From the NCBI RefSeq assembly GCF_019175285.1, contig NC_056527.1, forward strand, positions 114,304,530 through 114,368,529: DNA of 64,000 nt, written 5' to 3'. Shown here piece after piece: positions 34,855 through 47,102 of this stretch (its first letter is position 1; each line of letters starts with the position of its first letter). The notes under the pieces are model-generated. The model saw nothing but the letters and a program-made list of their open reading frames with translations. It was not told where the DNA came from and searched no databases. Position numbers and translations under genes: made by a program. The DNA is from Sceloporus undulatus (taxonomy: Eukaryota > Chordata > Lepidosauria > Squamata > Phrynosomatidae).

Positions 34855-35371
34855 GGATTGTCATAATGGGTACCTACAATGGGCGCCACAATTCAGAAAG
34901 GACATTGAGAAACTGGAGCGTGTCCAAAGGAGGGCGACAAAAATGGTGAAGGGTCTGGAAACCATGCCCTATGAGGAACGACTTAGGGAGCTGGGGATGT
35001 TTAGCCTGGAGAAAAGAAGGTTAAGAGGCGATATGATAGCCCTGTTTAAATATTTGAAAGGATGTCATGTTGAAGAGGGAGCAAGCTTGTTTTCTGCTGC
35101 TCCAGAAAACAGGACCCGGAGCAATGGATGCAAGCTGCAGGAAAAGAGATTCCATCTGAACATTAGGAGGAACTTCCTGACAGTAAGGGCTGTTCGACAG
35201 TGGAATGCACTTCCTCGGGAGGTGATAGAGTCTCCTTCCTTGGAGGTCTTTAAACAGAGGCTGGATGGCCATCTGTCAGGGATGCTTTGATTTGGATTTC
35301 CTGCATGGCAGAAGGGGGTTGGACTGGATGGCCCTAGTGGTCTCTTCCAACTCTACGATTCTATTCTATTT
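34855..35371 (+). repeat. CR1 LINE 3' end
   Basis: Open frame at 34900-35290 reads [75 protein letters not shown] and [20 protein letters not shown], the CR1 ORF2 C-terminus. It ends GACTGGATGGCCCTAG..TCTT, CCAACTCTACGATTCTAT, the CR1 octamer tail. The frame is still open over about 150 codons, so this is a fairly young copy. Confidence 0.92.
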
Positions 35372-35504
35372 CAAAATGTGCCACTCTATCATTGTACACA
35401 ATTCAGAATGCACCACTCCAAACACTATGCACATGACCAGGTACGTCTATGTTAATCAAACAGATCTGAAAACACCAGCATCCCTGTAATTTTCATTTGA
35501 TATA

Positions 35505-35691
35505 GATCTAAACTACACTGCAGAAATAATGCAATTTGGCATCACTTTAACTGCCATGGCTCAATACTATGGAATTCTGGCAGAGAAGGCTAAAGTCCTT
35601 GTAAAACTACCAGTCCCAGGATTCCATAGGATGCCACTGCAGCATTTAAAGTGGTGTCAAACTGCATTATTTCTACAGTGTAGATGCACCC
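35505..35691. repeat. palindromic MITE, family A
   Basis: CTACACTGCAGAAATAATGC at the left pairs with GCATTATTTCTACAGTGTAG at the right; the inner part is shortened. Confidence 0.75.
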
Positions 35692-36234
35692 AATGAGAGA
35701 AGCAGGAAAGTAACTGACCAATTATACTCACGCCAGAGATAGAGAAAGTTGCTTTGTTTTGGACTGCAACCTCCAGAATGCCCTGGTTAGCATGCAAGCT
35801 CTGGTCATGGTCTCTCATTCTACTTCGATTAGGCTTTTGCAAGAGAACTTCCAGACAGATTGAGTCCCACTTTAATTCACATGGCAGGATATCCCTGGAG
35901 TTTTCTTCCCCAAAAACCAAGGTGATGTGGCTGATTGTGAAATGACTAGGTTGGGGCAATGACATGATGCAGTGACTGGACAGAGGCTTTGTGCAAAGAG
36001 AAGGGATGCTCTTGTCTCTTGCAGACATACATTTTTCTCCAGAATAATCATTTACTGGTTTGTACAGACAGAACAAGTCTTCCTCAATTCTGTGACATCT
36101 CCCTCCTGCTGTTCCCTGTCACCTAGTCACTCCATCTCTCAAGTTTCCTTCATTCTTCATCCACAATGTTTACACTCTTTGCATAACATGAAGCCTTTGT
36201 GTGAAGATTTGGCACAATCCCCTGCTGTCATTTC

Positions 36235-36680
36235 ACTTTACTCTCCTGAGGGATCTTGTAGCACTCATTGTGTAAAATAAGTTGCAGCACAAATTCTAGT
36301 AGACTTGGTCTACTTCCTCAGATGCATGGCATTCATGCCATCTGAGAAAGCTTTTGCTCCCAGCTTCTTTCTCTCAGGTCTAATCTGCACTACAGAATTA
36401 ATGCAGTTTGACACTTCTTTGACTGCTATGGTTTCATGTTATGGAATTAATTCTAGGATTTGTAATTTTGTGAGATATTTGGTCTTCTCTGCTAGAGAAC
36501 TCTGGTGCCACAACAAACTACAAATTCCAAGATTTCATAGGATGGAGCCATGACAGTTGAAGCAGTGTCAAATTGCATTAATTCTGCAATGCAGATTAGA
36601 CCTCAGTTTGTCTCAAAGGTATTGCAAGATCCCTCTGCCGTCTGATATTCCAAACTAACATGGCTATGTCTCTGAAGCCT
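36235..36680 (+). repeat. retroposon (possibly Penelope-like) split by a MITE
   Basis: GGGATCTTGTAGCACTCATT, TAGACTTGGTCTACTTCCTC, AGATGCATGGC and, after the MITE at 36378-36601, GTCTCAAAGGTATTGCAAGA and CCAAACTAACATGGCTATG belong to one element. Class uncertain. Confidence 0.5.
36378..36601. repeat. palindromic MITE, family A, with 5-bp flanking repeat
   Basis: GTCTAATCTGCACTACAGAA pairs with TTCTGCAATGCAGATTAGAC. CTCAG is repeated at 36373-36377 and 36602-36606. It interrupts the retroposon 36235-36680. Confidence 0.8.
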
Positions 36681-37927
36681 CCTGTTTGCTTCACCTCATT
36701 TCCCACTCATTCTCTTTTTCTTTCTTCTCCTGTATCTGTTTTAGATGGCAAGGCCTATGGGGCAGAGATCCCCCCCATACAAGTAACCAATTGAAGATTC
36801 TTTGAATACACACACATTTAAAACTATATCACCTCACTGATCACAATTCAGTAGTCATGATATCTAATTTTGATCTGTGGAGTGAGGTGATCACAGGATT
36901 TTTAAAAGATTGATGAAGCTTACAGGGATCCTCTAGTCCTTCAGAAACAGGGGATGAGAGAGATGGATTTTAAATAGATATTTTATGGATGATTGAGCGT
37001 TCTCAGCATCAAAGCTGAGAGAAGACTTTTGTGTGAATCAAAGAATCTTGCTTTGAGCATTTCACACACAACTTCGTGTTCGTAATTGTTTCTGATGCTG
37101 TTTGATCAACAAGATGGTCAAGGATGTGTTCTGGAATTGTGAGGTTCACATAGTGGTTTTGTTAGCTTTATATAGGACAAGGGCTACTGGTTTACCTTTA
37201 GTTAGTTTGCTCTGTCCCAAATATTATGAGAGAGGTGCAGCACTGTTCTCTGCCCCAACTCTCATCTTTTACTTCTGAAAATGCTTCCGGTAACTGCTAA
37301 AAATCGCCGTTCCCCTTTCCTTGTACCATTGCCATCGTCTTGTGGTGTGGAGTTCCAGCGGGTCAACCATGACTATGTCAGACACAGATTGCTCTTCATG
37401 CAGTACCAGGGCCACCCCAGGACAGGATGTTGCTTAGCCATGCTGTCTGTTTGCCAACACTGGAAATTGAAGGCAGGCGGGCAACCACCCAGCCACAACC
37501 ACAGACCCGTCCTTTCTTTCGGTTACATCATGGACTTTTTGGTGGTTTTATAACATCTCGTTCCTGCCACCAGCGTCTCAAGACTCCTTGAGGAATTTTT
37601 CTGTCGCATTCACGAGAAGTTACCTGTAGGTGCTCACTCATCTTAAATCTTCTCCCATTTCCTGGTGCCCTATCTGCCCTGAGGATGGGATTTTTCATTT
37701 GCATGATCCTTCTTGCATCCAGAAAACTTTTCTTCAATCCAGGAAAGGTTTGTCTGGGCTGGCCAGTGCTAAATGCATAGTCTGATCATGGAGGCTTCAT
37801 AGTTCAGCTTCCTCTCTATTCTCCTCTCTACCAAATGCAGGCTAGCAAACAGCCAAGACAGGTAGTTTTCTCCCCTACTCCTCAGTTAACAAAATGGTTG
37901 CTTAGCCTGTGGCTGAACTGCAACTAC

Positions 37928-38142
37928 AGGGTGCATCTACACTGTAGAAATAAAGCAATTTGACACGGATTTAGCTGTAATGGCTCCATCATACAGAATC
38001 CTGAGTTTTGTTGTTTGGTGAGACACCAACACCCCTTGGCAAAGACAGCTAAAAATTGTGTAAAATTAAAAATCCCATAGAATGGAACTACAGCACTTAA
38101 AGTGCTGCCAAACCATATTACTATTACAGTATAGTTGCACCC
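37928..38142. repeat. palindromic MITE, family A
   Basis: GGGTGCATCTACACTGTAGA pairs with TATTACAGTATAGTTGCACC. Confidence 0.8.
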
Positions 38143-38277
38143 ACAGAATGCAGTTGTGAGAGATTTTCAGTTGCTTGCACCAATGAAAACAACAACCCAC
38201 AAGCATCTGTCTTTGCATTCCTCTATGCTGTGTTTCCCCTACAAAGGGGTGATGAAAAGATCCAACTGCAGAGCCTC

Positions 38278-38386
38278 AAAAGTTACTTTTTTAGACTACA
38301 GTTCTCAGAATCATTGGGCTGGCATAGCTATTGGCCATGCTGGCTGGGAGAGATTGTGCTTCAAAAATAAAAAGGTAACTGGTTCC
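38278..38386. repeat. short palindromic MITE, AAAGTTACTTTTTT ends
   Basis: CAAAAGTTACTTTTTTAGAC at the left and AATAAAAAGGTAACTGG at the right, with CTACAGTTCTCAGAATCATT inside. Confidence 0.5.
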
Positions 38387-39130
38387 AAGCTCTGCCTAAC
38401 TGATACAAACAAACAGCAACATAGTGATTGTGCTTCTTCATGCAACCCAAGCAATATCAAACACATCAGTGCAATATCTTTTCTTTCTTTCTTTTCTTAC
38501 TGTTTGCAATAAACAAAAATAACAATACTAAACAGTACCAGTAATTGCTTCACTTGGAAAGAACTTGAAAGATCTTTTCTTTAGGAGAAAACAAAATCCT
38601 CAACACACCTTGGCCCTGTTTGTAAACAGTAGCAATTCGTTTCTGATCTATACTAAGATTTACCTATAGACTTAATTATATCCTTCTATTTGAGACTCTC
38701 TTTTTGGACAGAACAGAAGTTCTGTTTTAGTTCTGAATTCTGTTTCTTTTTATGTTTGAGTTCTGCTCTTATCTGCCTCCCACACCAAAAAAATGTAAGA
38801 CTCAGTGTTTGAATACAGACAAATAAATAGGTGGATAGATAGATAATTATAACTATTCAAAAAGTCTGGTACTGTATATTAGATTACATCTACATGTTTT
38901 TATGTGCATTGGGTTAAGTCAGTTTTATTATAAAACTCGGGAACCACACAATAAAAGACAGAAAATTGTATAACAAATGAGTAGGATATTAGCTGGTAAG
39001 AACAGAATATAGGAAGGGGAAATAAAATAATAATAATCAAGAATAAAGAAATAATCAACACTGAAGTGGAAGGAAGTCAACTGCTTTCAATGACTGCTAG
39101 AAGACTGCATGAAAGGAACTGAACATATAT

Positions 39131-39347
39131 GGTCCACACTGCAGAAATAATTCAGTTTGACACCACTTTAACTCACCTGGCTCAATGCTGGGGAATTCTG
39201 GGAACTGTAGTTTTGTGAAATATTTAGCCTTCTGTCAGAGAGCTCTGGTGCCACAATAAACTACAGTTCTCATGACTCCCTAGCACTGAGCCAGGGTAGT
39301 TAAACTAGTGTCAAACCAGATTATTTCTGCCATGTGGATTGGACCTA
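39131..39347. repeat. palindromic MITE, family A (GGTCCACAC end variant)
   Basis: GGTCCACACTGCAGAAATAA pairs with TTATTTCTGCCATGTGGATT, GGACC. The same end variant is found at 45608-45811. Confidence 0.8.
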
Positions 39348-40010
39348 CAATATAAATGCTGTACTACTATTACTAACCTTGGTTGTCCACGATTTATATA
39401 TTTTGTTTTATATATTTTGAAAAACCATTGTGTATGTTATTTTCTGATCTTTTTTTTTCAATAAAAAGTTGAATAGATAATAAAAAAGAAGCCTTGGCCC
39501 AATCTTCATGGTCCAGATAAAACATGCCTCCCACCATTCCCACAGCAATGACTCTGGACCCAATCTCTAGTTTTGGTGTGAACTGTCTGGTCTGGACGAA
39601 GTCTAGCCAATTCAGCACCAAATCCACCATATACCCCTGCCCTTGAAAGGTTTTTTTTTAAAAGTCACCTTTCGTTCCAGATCTTGCCAAAAGATCTGGA
39701 GCCCTCCATTGCAAAGCAGAACAGGTGTTTACAATGCCTGCTGTGGCACATGGCATCACCACCACAAGCTGCTTGCTCTGAGGTCAAAACAAGGTGCCCA
39801 TCCATGTGATTTGAGGCTGGGCATCTTATTCTGGCCTCAGAGCGAGCAACCCAGACCAACAGTGGCAGTGCCAGGTGGCATAGCAGGATGTGCATACAAA
39901 CAGCTGCCCACTATTGCAATGGGTAATGGAGGGACATTGGGGCAGCTCTGAGGCCAGAATATTCTGGACTGTTCCTAGAGTATTCTCGCCAGTGCAGACA
40001 CCACCCTTCA

Positions 40011-40650
40011 TAGAATCCTAGAGTTGGACGATACCTCAAAGGCCATCCAGTCTGACTCCCTGGCATGCAGGGACTCACAATCAAAGCACCTCCAACAGAT
40101 GGCCATTCAGCCTCTGTTTAAATACCTCCAAAGAAAGATACCCCACCACTTTCCGAGAGAGAATGACCCGCTGTCAAATACTTTTTACTGTCAAGACATT
40201 TTTCCTAATGTTGAGGTGGAATCTCTTTTCCTGTGCTTGCATCCATTGTTCCGGGTCCTATCTTCTGGAGCAGCAGAAAACAAGCTTACTCCATCCTCAA
40301 TATGACTCCCCTTCAAACACTTAAACAGGGCTATCATATCACCTCTTAACCTTCCCTTCTCCAGGCTAAACGTACCCAGCTCCCTAAGTCGCTCCTTAGA
40401 GGGCATGGTTTCCAGACCCTTCACCATTTTGATGGCCTTCCTCTAGACACACTCCAGCTTCTCAACATCCTTTTTGAATTGTGGTGCCCAGAACTGAACA
40501 CAGTATTTTCTTCAACATACCAAAAACAGAATAGAGTGGTACTATAACTTCCTTCAATCTAGGCACTATATGTCTATTGAAGCAGCCTAGAATCACATTG
40601 GCTTTTTCAGCTGCTGCATCACACTATTGACTCATCTTCAACTTCTGGTC
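40011..40650 (-). repeat. CR1 LINE 3' end
   Basis: Starts at the reversed CR1 tail ATAGAATCCTAGAGTTGG and extends through the reversed ORF ([35 protein letters not shown]) to about 40650. Longer upstream but more worn than the copy at 34855. Confidence 0.88.
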
Positions 40651-40750
40651 TACTCTTGTTTTTAATCATTGATGAAAACAATGACAAACAGTCACTAGAC
40701 TTGAAAAAGGAGAAGTCGACAGGCTGAAGGGACTGCCAAAAGTTACTTAC

Positions 40751-40899
40751 TTCAGGGTCTCTGAGTCGGCCTTGCCTGTCACCTGGAGCCCATAGAACCG
40801 CTGCATGGCAGCGATGGCAGCTGAAAGTGATTGAGGGGAGCGCTGGGTGTGCGTGCGAAGGTCTCCGGGGGGCAGGTAGCCATATTGCTGTAGCCAGGC
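40751..40899 (-). CDS. MMP14: MMP14 coding exon 2 (propeptide)
   Basis: Acceptor TTCCCCACCAG, donor CTGAA|gtaagt. It encodes [40 protein letters not shown] and TGKADSETL plus two bases: residues 36-84 of the inhibitory propeptide. Human reads [20 protein letters not shown] identically. The split Lys codon joins exon 3 exactly. Confidence 0.97.
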
Positions 40900-41011
40900 C
40901 TGGTGGGGAAGCCAGAACAAGAGCGTGAGAAACAGCAAGAAGAACAGAGAAAAAAGAGAGACATGACCAGAGCCAGTCAATTATCACTAGCATGTTGACA
41001 CAGGAATTGCC

Positions 41012-41105
41012 AAGGCTGCATCCGCACTGCAGAAATAATCTAGTTTGACAGTGCTTTAACAGTGTGGCTCAGTGCTATGAAATTCTGGGAACTGTAGTTT
41101 TGTGA
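41012..41105. repeat. left half of family A MITE
   Basis: AAGGCTGCATCCGCACTGCA to GGGAACTGTAGTTTTGTGAG; the right arm is absent. Confidence 0.7.
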
Positions 41106-41266
41106 GACATTTTAAGAGTACTAGATGAGTCATTCCCCCTGATATACTAGCTGTCTATCCAGAAGAATCTTTTTATATTTCTATGGAGGAACATTCAGTC
41201 ACTCATGCTCCTTCCTACCATATATGTAAAAGGGAATAGCCCATGCTCTGGTTCACCGCTCTGGGG

Positions 41267-41393
41267 AATATCAGGCCATGTTTGGGCTACTTCAACTCCC
41301 AGCAGCCCAAACCAATATGGCTGATGGTCAAGAATTCTGGGAGTTCAAGTCCCAAAGACATTAAGGGCCAAAGATTAAGAACCACTGAGGTAG
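41267..41393. repeat. palindromic MITE, family B (worn)
   Basis: ACTTCAACTCCCAGCAGCCC and TCTGGGAGTTCAAGTCCCAA form the arms; the right end is AGGGCCAAAGATTAAGAACC. Confidence 0.55.
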
Positions 41394-41833
41394 ACTACAA
41401 GATCATAGGGTTTGAAGGCACCAAATACCACTGAGGCTACCTGCCCCAAACCCTGTAACGCTGCTGCTGCCCATCATGGTTGACAATATTCATCTAGGTA
41501 GACTGATGTTTTGGACTCAGTATAAGGCAGCATTATAAGGCAGCATTTCTATATGGCTCAATGCTGGCCTCAAGGTAGCTTTTTCAACAAATTCCAATCC
41601 CTTCTCTTAGCTCCTCTTCCCACATGAAAAGAGCCTGGAAGGGGGAAAAGTGACAAATCACCCCATTCTTTACTGCCCAGCATGTTTTTCTTTGAATAGT
41701 TTTTTCTTTGAATAGTTTGGAATATGTTTCTTCTTTCCACATAACACCTGCCCAATCGCACTGATCCTCCATCCCTGTGATACAGTCACCTTCTTCATTT
41801 AATTCCCTCATCCTCCAATTCATACCTTTCTAC

Positions 41834-42052
41834 AAGTGCATCTACACTGTAGAGATAAAACAGTTTAACACCATTTTGATGTGCTGTAGCTCCACCCTAT
41901 GACATCCTGGGATCTGTAGTTTCACAAGGTCTTTAGCCTTCTCTGCCAAAGTGTTCTGGCGACTCACCAAATTACGAACCCAAGTTTCTGTAGGATGCCA
42001 CAGCAGTTAAAATGGTGTCAAACCACACTATTTCTATGTGTAGATGCACCCT
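41834..42052. repeat. palindromic MITE, family A
   Basis: AGTGCATCTACACTGTAGAG pairs with TTTCTATGTGTAGATGCACC; inner arms GGGATCTGTAGTTTCACAAG and AATTACGAACCCAAG. Confidence 0.8.
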
Positions 42053-42239
42053 AGATGTTCACCACTGCCAAAAATATCGGCTTATGTATCTGTCCTGCTC
42101 CATAAATTGGCCACTGATTCCCTAATACCTTCTCTTTGAGATGTGGCATTACCCCTTCAGTGACACCCTGCAACACTCCAACAACCATTCATATACAAGT
42201 ATATCTCAGTGAACAAAGCGGAGGAGTTATTAGGCATTA

Positions 42240-42458
42240 CTTGTCGTGTGTCTTCAAGTCATTTCCGTCTTATGGCAACCCGATCACAGGGTTTTCTTGC
42301 AAGTTTCATTCCAAGGGGGTTTATCATTGCCATCCTCTGAGGCTGAGAGAGTGTGACTTGCCCAGGATCATCCAGTGGGTTTTATGGCCAAGTGGAGATT
42401 CGAAGGCTGGTCTCCCAGAGTCCTAGCCCAGCTCTCATACCACTTCACCACTACTTGA
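42240..42458 (-). repeat. tRNA-headed ACA-type SINE
   Basis: CGTGTGTCTTCAAGTCATTT, CTGAGAGAGTGTGACTTGCC and CATACCACTTCACCACTA mark tail, body and head, reversed. Confidence 0.8.
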
Positions 42459-42814
42459 GCAGAAAGTTTAGTACCAGAGGCAGAAGTAATTTTTTTAAAA
42501 GAGGTATTAAATTCCTATACCACAAAAAAGAGCAGTTCCACATGTTTCAGGAAACTAGCAATACGTGCATGCAGCATGTGAAATGCAACAACCAGGTCAG
42601 ATAAGCCTAAAACAAAAACATTCTGAGCTTTCTTTAAGACCAGTTGAAGGCTTCTTCCAAAATGCATTCAGGGATTAATGCAAAACACATTCAGGGATTT
42701 TTCATCCATGAGTCTCCACTTTTCTTATGATTTCCACTTGAGTGGAAGATCTGTGCTTTTTACGAATATGCAAGGGATTGCTGGTAAGGCAGACTTATTT
42801 CCTCCTCCATTTTA

Positions 42815-43043
42815 CAGCAGGACCTTGTTATCCACTGGGGTTTGGTTCCAGGATAACAAAATCCGTGGATGCTCAAGTCCCATTAAATATAATTACATAG
42901 CACAATGATGTCCCTTATACCAAATGGCAAAATCAAGGTCTGCTTTTTGGAATTTATACTTCTTTGGAATACTGTATTTTCAAGCCCTAGATGCTTGAAT
43001 CTGTGGATTAAAAAAAATCTGTGGATAAGGAGAGCCAAGTGTA
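42815..43043. repeat. mariner/Tigger-like nonautonomous element
   Basis: GGGTTTGGTTCCAGGATAAC, GGATGCTCAAGTCCCATTAA, CTTGAATCTGTGGATT and AGAGCCAAGTGTA are shared with 5563-5800, 47098-47338 and 57672-57896. Confidence 0.65.
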
Positions 43044-43159
43044 TTCAGTGAGTGAGGGACTCTGGAGGCAGCTGCTGTTTCCTTTGCTTGCTGCATTCAG
43101 GCACACACTGCTAGAGAAGGATTGGCTAGAGTTGAATCCTGCTATTACTTCCAGCTAAT

Positions 43160-43265
43160 AGAGAAGGCAAAATAGCTCACAAAACTACAAATCCCATCAT
43201 TCCATAGGATGGAGCCATGGCAGTTAAAGCATTGTCAAAACTGCATTATTTCTGCTGTCCAGGTT
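43160..43265. repeat. right half of family A MITE
   Basis: AGAGAAGGCAAAATAGCTCA, AACTACAAATCCCATCATTC and GCATTATTTCTGCTGTCCAG. Confidence 0.6.
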
Positions 43266-44599
43266 AGAACTATGTCACTTTCATCTCTCATTCCATACTT
43301 TCTCTTTAAGGCCATCTATCCCGAATAGTATGATAGTCAGTGGGCACAGTGGCTGAGGATGATGGGAGCTGTAATCCAGCACTTCTTGAGAGAGGGCACC
43401 AATTTTGAGTGCTTAATCTTAATTTTTCCATTTCTCTACCCGCTCTTCCATTTATCCTGATAATTCTGTAGCTGTTCCTTGCCTTCGAAGCCACTATTAT
43501 CTCCCCATTCCTACGTCATCCCTGCCAGGCACCCATGCCTGGTGGCTCTCAGTTTCCTCCCTGCCCCCTTTTCTCTTGATCTTTCTTGTGATTCACTCCG
43601 TCTGCAATGGTTTCCGGGCCTGGTGACCCTGGTCAAAGGAATGGGGGGAGAAGGGAGGAATTAGGCAAGATTCCTCCAACATCCGACTTGCCTAGGATAA
43701 GATGTGGGACGGTCTGTTGTGTTGGGGTCAGACTTAATAGAGGCAAGGAAGCTTTGGAGATGGAAAAGGAACAGACTAGGTCTGCAAAGAAATGCAATTC
43801 AGGAAAAACACACATGAAATATGTCTCCCAGGCTCTTGCCTTGCGTAACATCAGGTGATTTAATGGGTATATTGCTCAGAAGGCAGAAACCTAAGAAACA
43901 AGCACCAATGGATTAAAGGTGTGGTGGAGAGGGGAGCCAGAAAAGGGAGCAAGCAGCATTAACTCCTTGCAGTCAAGAGATTTTGCATACAAACACAATG
44001 CACACTCTTTTTCTTGTGTGTCAGAAACACACACAAACTGCAGGTTGGAGAATTTCTTAGGAACTTCCAACCCAGCAATGTCCTTCTGCCAGAAGCCAGT
44101 CAGATGTTCCTGGGAATCTTGCAAACAGAATCTGATGGGTCTCTTGCCCGAAAAAATATTATCTACCTATCCTTCTATTCCAACCGGGCCCTTTTCCTAC
44201 TGGTAGTCTTTCAAATTTACTGTTTTTCACTCCAGGCTATACTGCTTCTGCAAGTGGAAATTCCATTAAAGTATAGAGAAAAGATGTTTAGCTCCTCTCT
44301 TATACCAGTAACAGCTTCAGGGCAGAAGGAAGGCAAAACCATTTCTGCAAAAATAAGGTATGAATCTGCAACTACTAAGAGTGATGTTGGCTACTGGCTA
44401 GAATGGCATTAAAAGAGAATGATAGAAATTCACAGAAGAGGTGGAGAGGTTGGTTAATGGATATTAGCCATTTTTGCTAAATAGGGCCTCAAGGTTTAGA
44501 AGCAAAGCACCATTAAATTTAAGTTTCCAGGCTACGGGGCAAACCATAGGAAAAAAAAGTCATGTTCTTCTCTAACGGGTTCCAAAAAAGATCAGTTTG

Positions 44600-44713
44600 G
44601 CCAAAAAAACAGAGTTTGAAAACTTATTCTTGAACTACTATTCTCAGAAACCTGCCACTGCCAGCCAGTATGGGGGATTCTGGGCATTGTAGTGCAAAAA
44701 TAACTTTTCCGGG
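44600..44713. repeat. short palindromic MITE with AATAACTTTTCC end
   Basis: GAACTACTATTCTCAGAAAC and GGATTCTGGGCATTGTAGTG are the inner arms; AAAATAACTTTTCC is the right end as at 1604-1695. Confidence 0.4.
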
Positions 44714-45065
44714 CTCTAGAATAGATGAACTCCCTGTTTAATCCGGTAGGGTTCTCCTTCTATCATCATGGCTAATAAACATTAGTAATGCTGTCCTTGG
44801 CAAATCCTGATTTTGGCTTCTCATACTATGGATGATACAAGACAGCTGTTTTCCTTCTCCTTGCAAGTTTTATTTATAACTCAAATCAATTCAAGGTTTC
44901 TTAGTGGATTAACCATCTGCCTTTTAACCAAATTATCAATGGATTAATGCTGCAAGACTACACACACCTATTTGGAAGACTTGCGTCGAGAAACACATAT
45001 GATGGCACCCTATGTTTTAATAACATTACTAAAATGTCTATGTCCTTTGAGATTCTGACAGAGCC

Positions 45066-45288
45066 AAGGCTGCTACAGTACTGCAGAAACAAAGCAGTTT
45101 GACACCACTAACTGCCATGACTGTATGCTATGGAAGACTGGGATTTGTAGTTTCATGAGCTATTTAGTCTTCCCTCTCAGTGAGCTCTGGTGTCCCACCA
45201 AACTACAACTCCCAGCATCCCACAACATTAAGCCATGGAAGTTAAAGTGGTTTCAAACTGCTTTATTTCTGCAGTGTGGCAGCAGCCT
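45066..45288. repeat. palindromic MITE, family A, with strong ZNF143-like core
   Basis: AAGGCTGCTACAGTACTGCA pairs with TCTGCAGTGTGGCAGCAGCC. AACTACAACTCCCAGCATCC at 45201-45220 closely resembles the ZNF143/THAP11 site ACTACAAYTCCCAGCATGC. Confidence 0.75.
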
Positions 45289-45607
45289 AAGATGTAACCT
45301 TGAGCTTATTGTCTTTTCTTTTCCATGAATGCAACACACCCTGGACAAAATATCCCCCCCCCCCCCAAAATCAACAGGAGTGTCCTTGGCTCTCCTGAAC
45401 AATCCTACACATGTTGTACCAGAAGTAAATACTACTGGGGCTTACTCCATGATAAGGAGTAAGAACTGCAGACTTAATTTCTTACTTAATTTCTTTGACC
45501 TTGCTTTAGGGAATCAACCAACAAAATGGGTGCAGGCCATAGGAATTTAGAGGGGATCTGAATGTTCAGACTTTAGCAGGAATGCAACTATACAAATACA
45601 TTTTTCA

Positions 45608-45811
45608 GGTCCAAAACACACTGCAGAAATAATCCAGTTTGAGACCACTTTTAACTGCCCTGGCTCAGCGCTAGAAAATTCTGGGAACTGTAATTTGGTG
45701 AAACATTTAGCCTTCTCTGTCAGAGAGCTCTGGTGCCACAAAAAACTCCAGTTCCCAGGATTCCCTAGCATTGGTCTCAAATTGGATTATTTCTGCAGTG
45801 TGGACTGGACC
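45608..45811. repeat. palindromic MITE, family A (GGTCC end variant)
   Basis: GGTCCAAAACACACTGCAGA pairs with TTCTGCAGTGTGGACTGGAC; inner arms GGGAACTGTAATTTGGTG and AACTCCAGTTCCCAGGATTC. Confidence 0.8.
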
Positions 45812-45859
45812 TCAGACTCTGTACAAAAAGGCCACCAAACACCAAGAAGTGTTATCCCT

Positions 45860-46014
45860 CCAGATGTTGTGGACTGCAGTTCCCATATTGCTTACTACTG
45901 GCTGGGACTTTGGGGAGTGGTTACTTTTTGGTAAAGCAATAATTCCCCAAAGTCCCAGCCAGTAGTGATTCCAACAGTAAGCAATATGGGAACTGCAGTC
46001 CACAACATCTGGAG
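45860..46014. repeat. long near-perfect inverted repeat (hairpin)
   Basis: CCAGATGTTGTGGACTGCAG, TTCCCATATTGCTTACTACT and GGCTGGGACTTTGGGGA are repeated in reverse complement at 45950-46014. The only large difference is 12 extra bases (TGATTCCAACAG) in the right arm. The spacer is about 35 nt. Confidence 0.85.
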
Positions 46015-46889
46015 GAGCAACAGTTCCTTAGGATTACAAAGGGAGTTTAGAAAGACAACCTCAGGAGCCACTAGTTATTTCTTGCCTTTCTATTTTTCCC
46101 CCTCCTCTGCTCTTGCCATTTCGCCAACGTCAGGTATAAAAAAGGACCCTGTGCCCCCGCTTTTTTCCGCTCTCTTCCCACCCCCATCCCCGGGTTCTGC
46201 CTTTTGCTCGGATGGAACAATCCCTAAAAAAGTGGCCTTGTCTCATCCAGGAGGTCCCAAAAATATCCCTTTGGAAGAGAAAGAGACGCAAACAACCCAT
46301 TGCCCACGCAGCATGCAGGCATACGGTTAACGGTCCCTGCCCTCCTCTTGTTTCATCCCAGGCCAAAGCCTTTCCTCGAGTGAAATCTTTGGTCCTGCAT
46401 CTTGTCGGAGAGGAAAGACAAGGCCCTCTTTTGTCTCTTCTCCTCCACGTCCCCATTCCTGGCATTCGCTGAAAATGTCCTCCTTCGGTCATTCTTTTCC
46501 AGACTTCCTAAGGTCACAGATGCCATCCCCCCCTTTGCAGAGCTGGGTGCTGCTGCCACATCCGTCAACTGTTCCTTGCTCTGCCTTTCTGTTACTGGGA
46601 CCATTTCCTTCTCTTTCTCTTTTTCCAATGGAAAATTGAGCAGGGAACACCCACATCAAAAGCTGCTTTCTTCCTTCCAGGCTTACATTGCCTCCCTTAT
46701 TTCTTCCACAAAAACTAGGTTGCGAAATGTCTTTCTGGCATTGTGAGATCCTCTGGACCACAGGTGGAGAAAATGCATCCCATAGACCACAGGTGAGCCC
46801 TAGGATCTTCCTGGAGGCCCTCCAAAACTCAAGATTTCTTGGTTCCTCCAAAACAATTTTGTATGGAATCACATTCTTCCCCTACATAT

Positions 46890-47059
46890 ACAGTGGCCCC
46901 TTTGTATCTGGCCGGGGATTGGTTCCAGGACCTCACAAAACTAAAATTTTGGTCTTTTGGATACCAAAATCCATGGATGCTCAAGTCCCATTATATACAG
47001 CGGCATCACAAAATGGTGTCCTTTATATAAAATGGCAAACTCAAGGTTTGCTTTTTGGA

Positions 47060-47102
<43 letters not shown>

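Larger units (their letters stand above)
34466..40750. other. MMP14 intron 2 (6.3 kb)
   Basis: Holds a (CTAT)n run, CR1 ends (34855-35371 plus; 40011-40650 minus), five family A MITEs or parts and a split retroposon. 36610-37920 and 38387-39130 look unique. 39360-39660 is AT-rich with AATAAA on the plus strand. No additional exon. Confidence 0.6.

Noticed and set aside
34823-35290. 155-codon open frame as a host gene
   Set aside because: It is the CR1 LINE ORF2 C-terminus and ends at the CR1 tail.
37281-37553. 90-codon open frame in MMP14 intron 2
   Set aside because: No similarity recognised and it lies between MMP14 exons 2 and 3 on the opposite strand without splice context.
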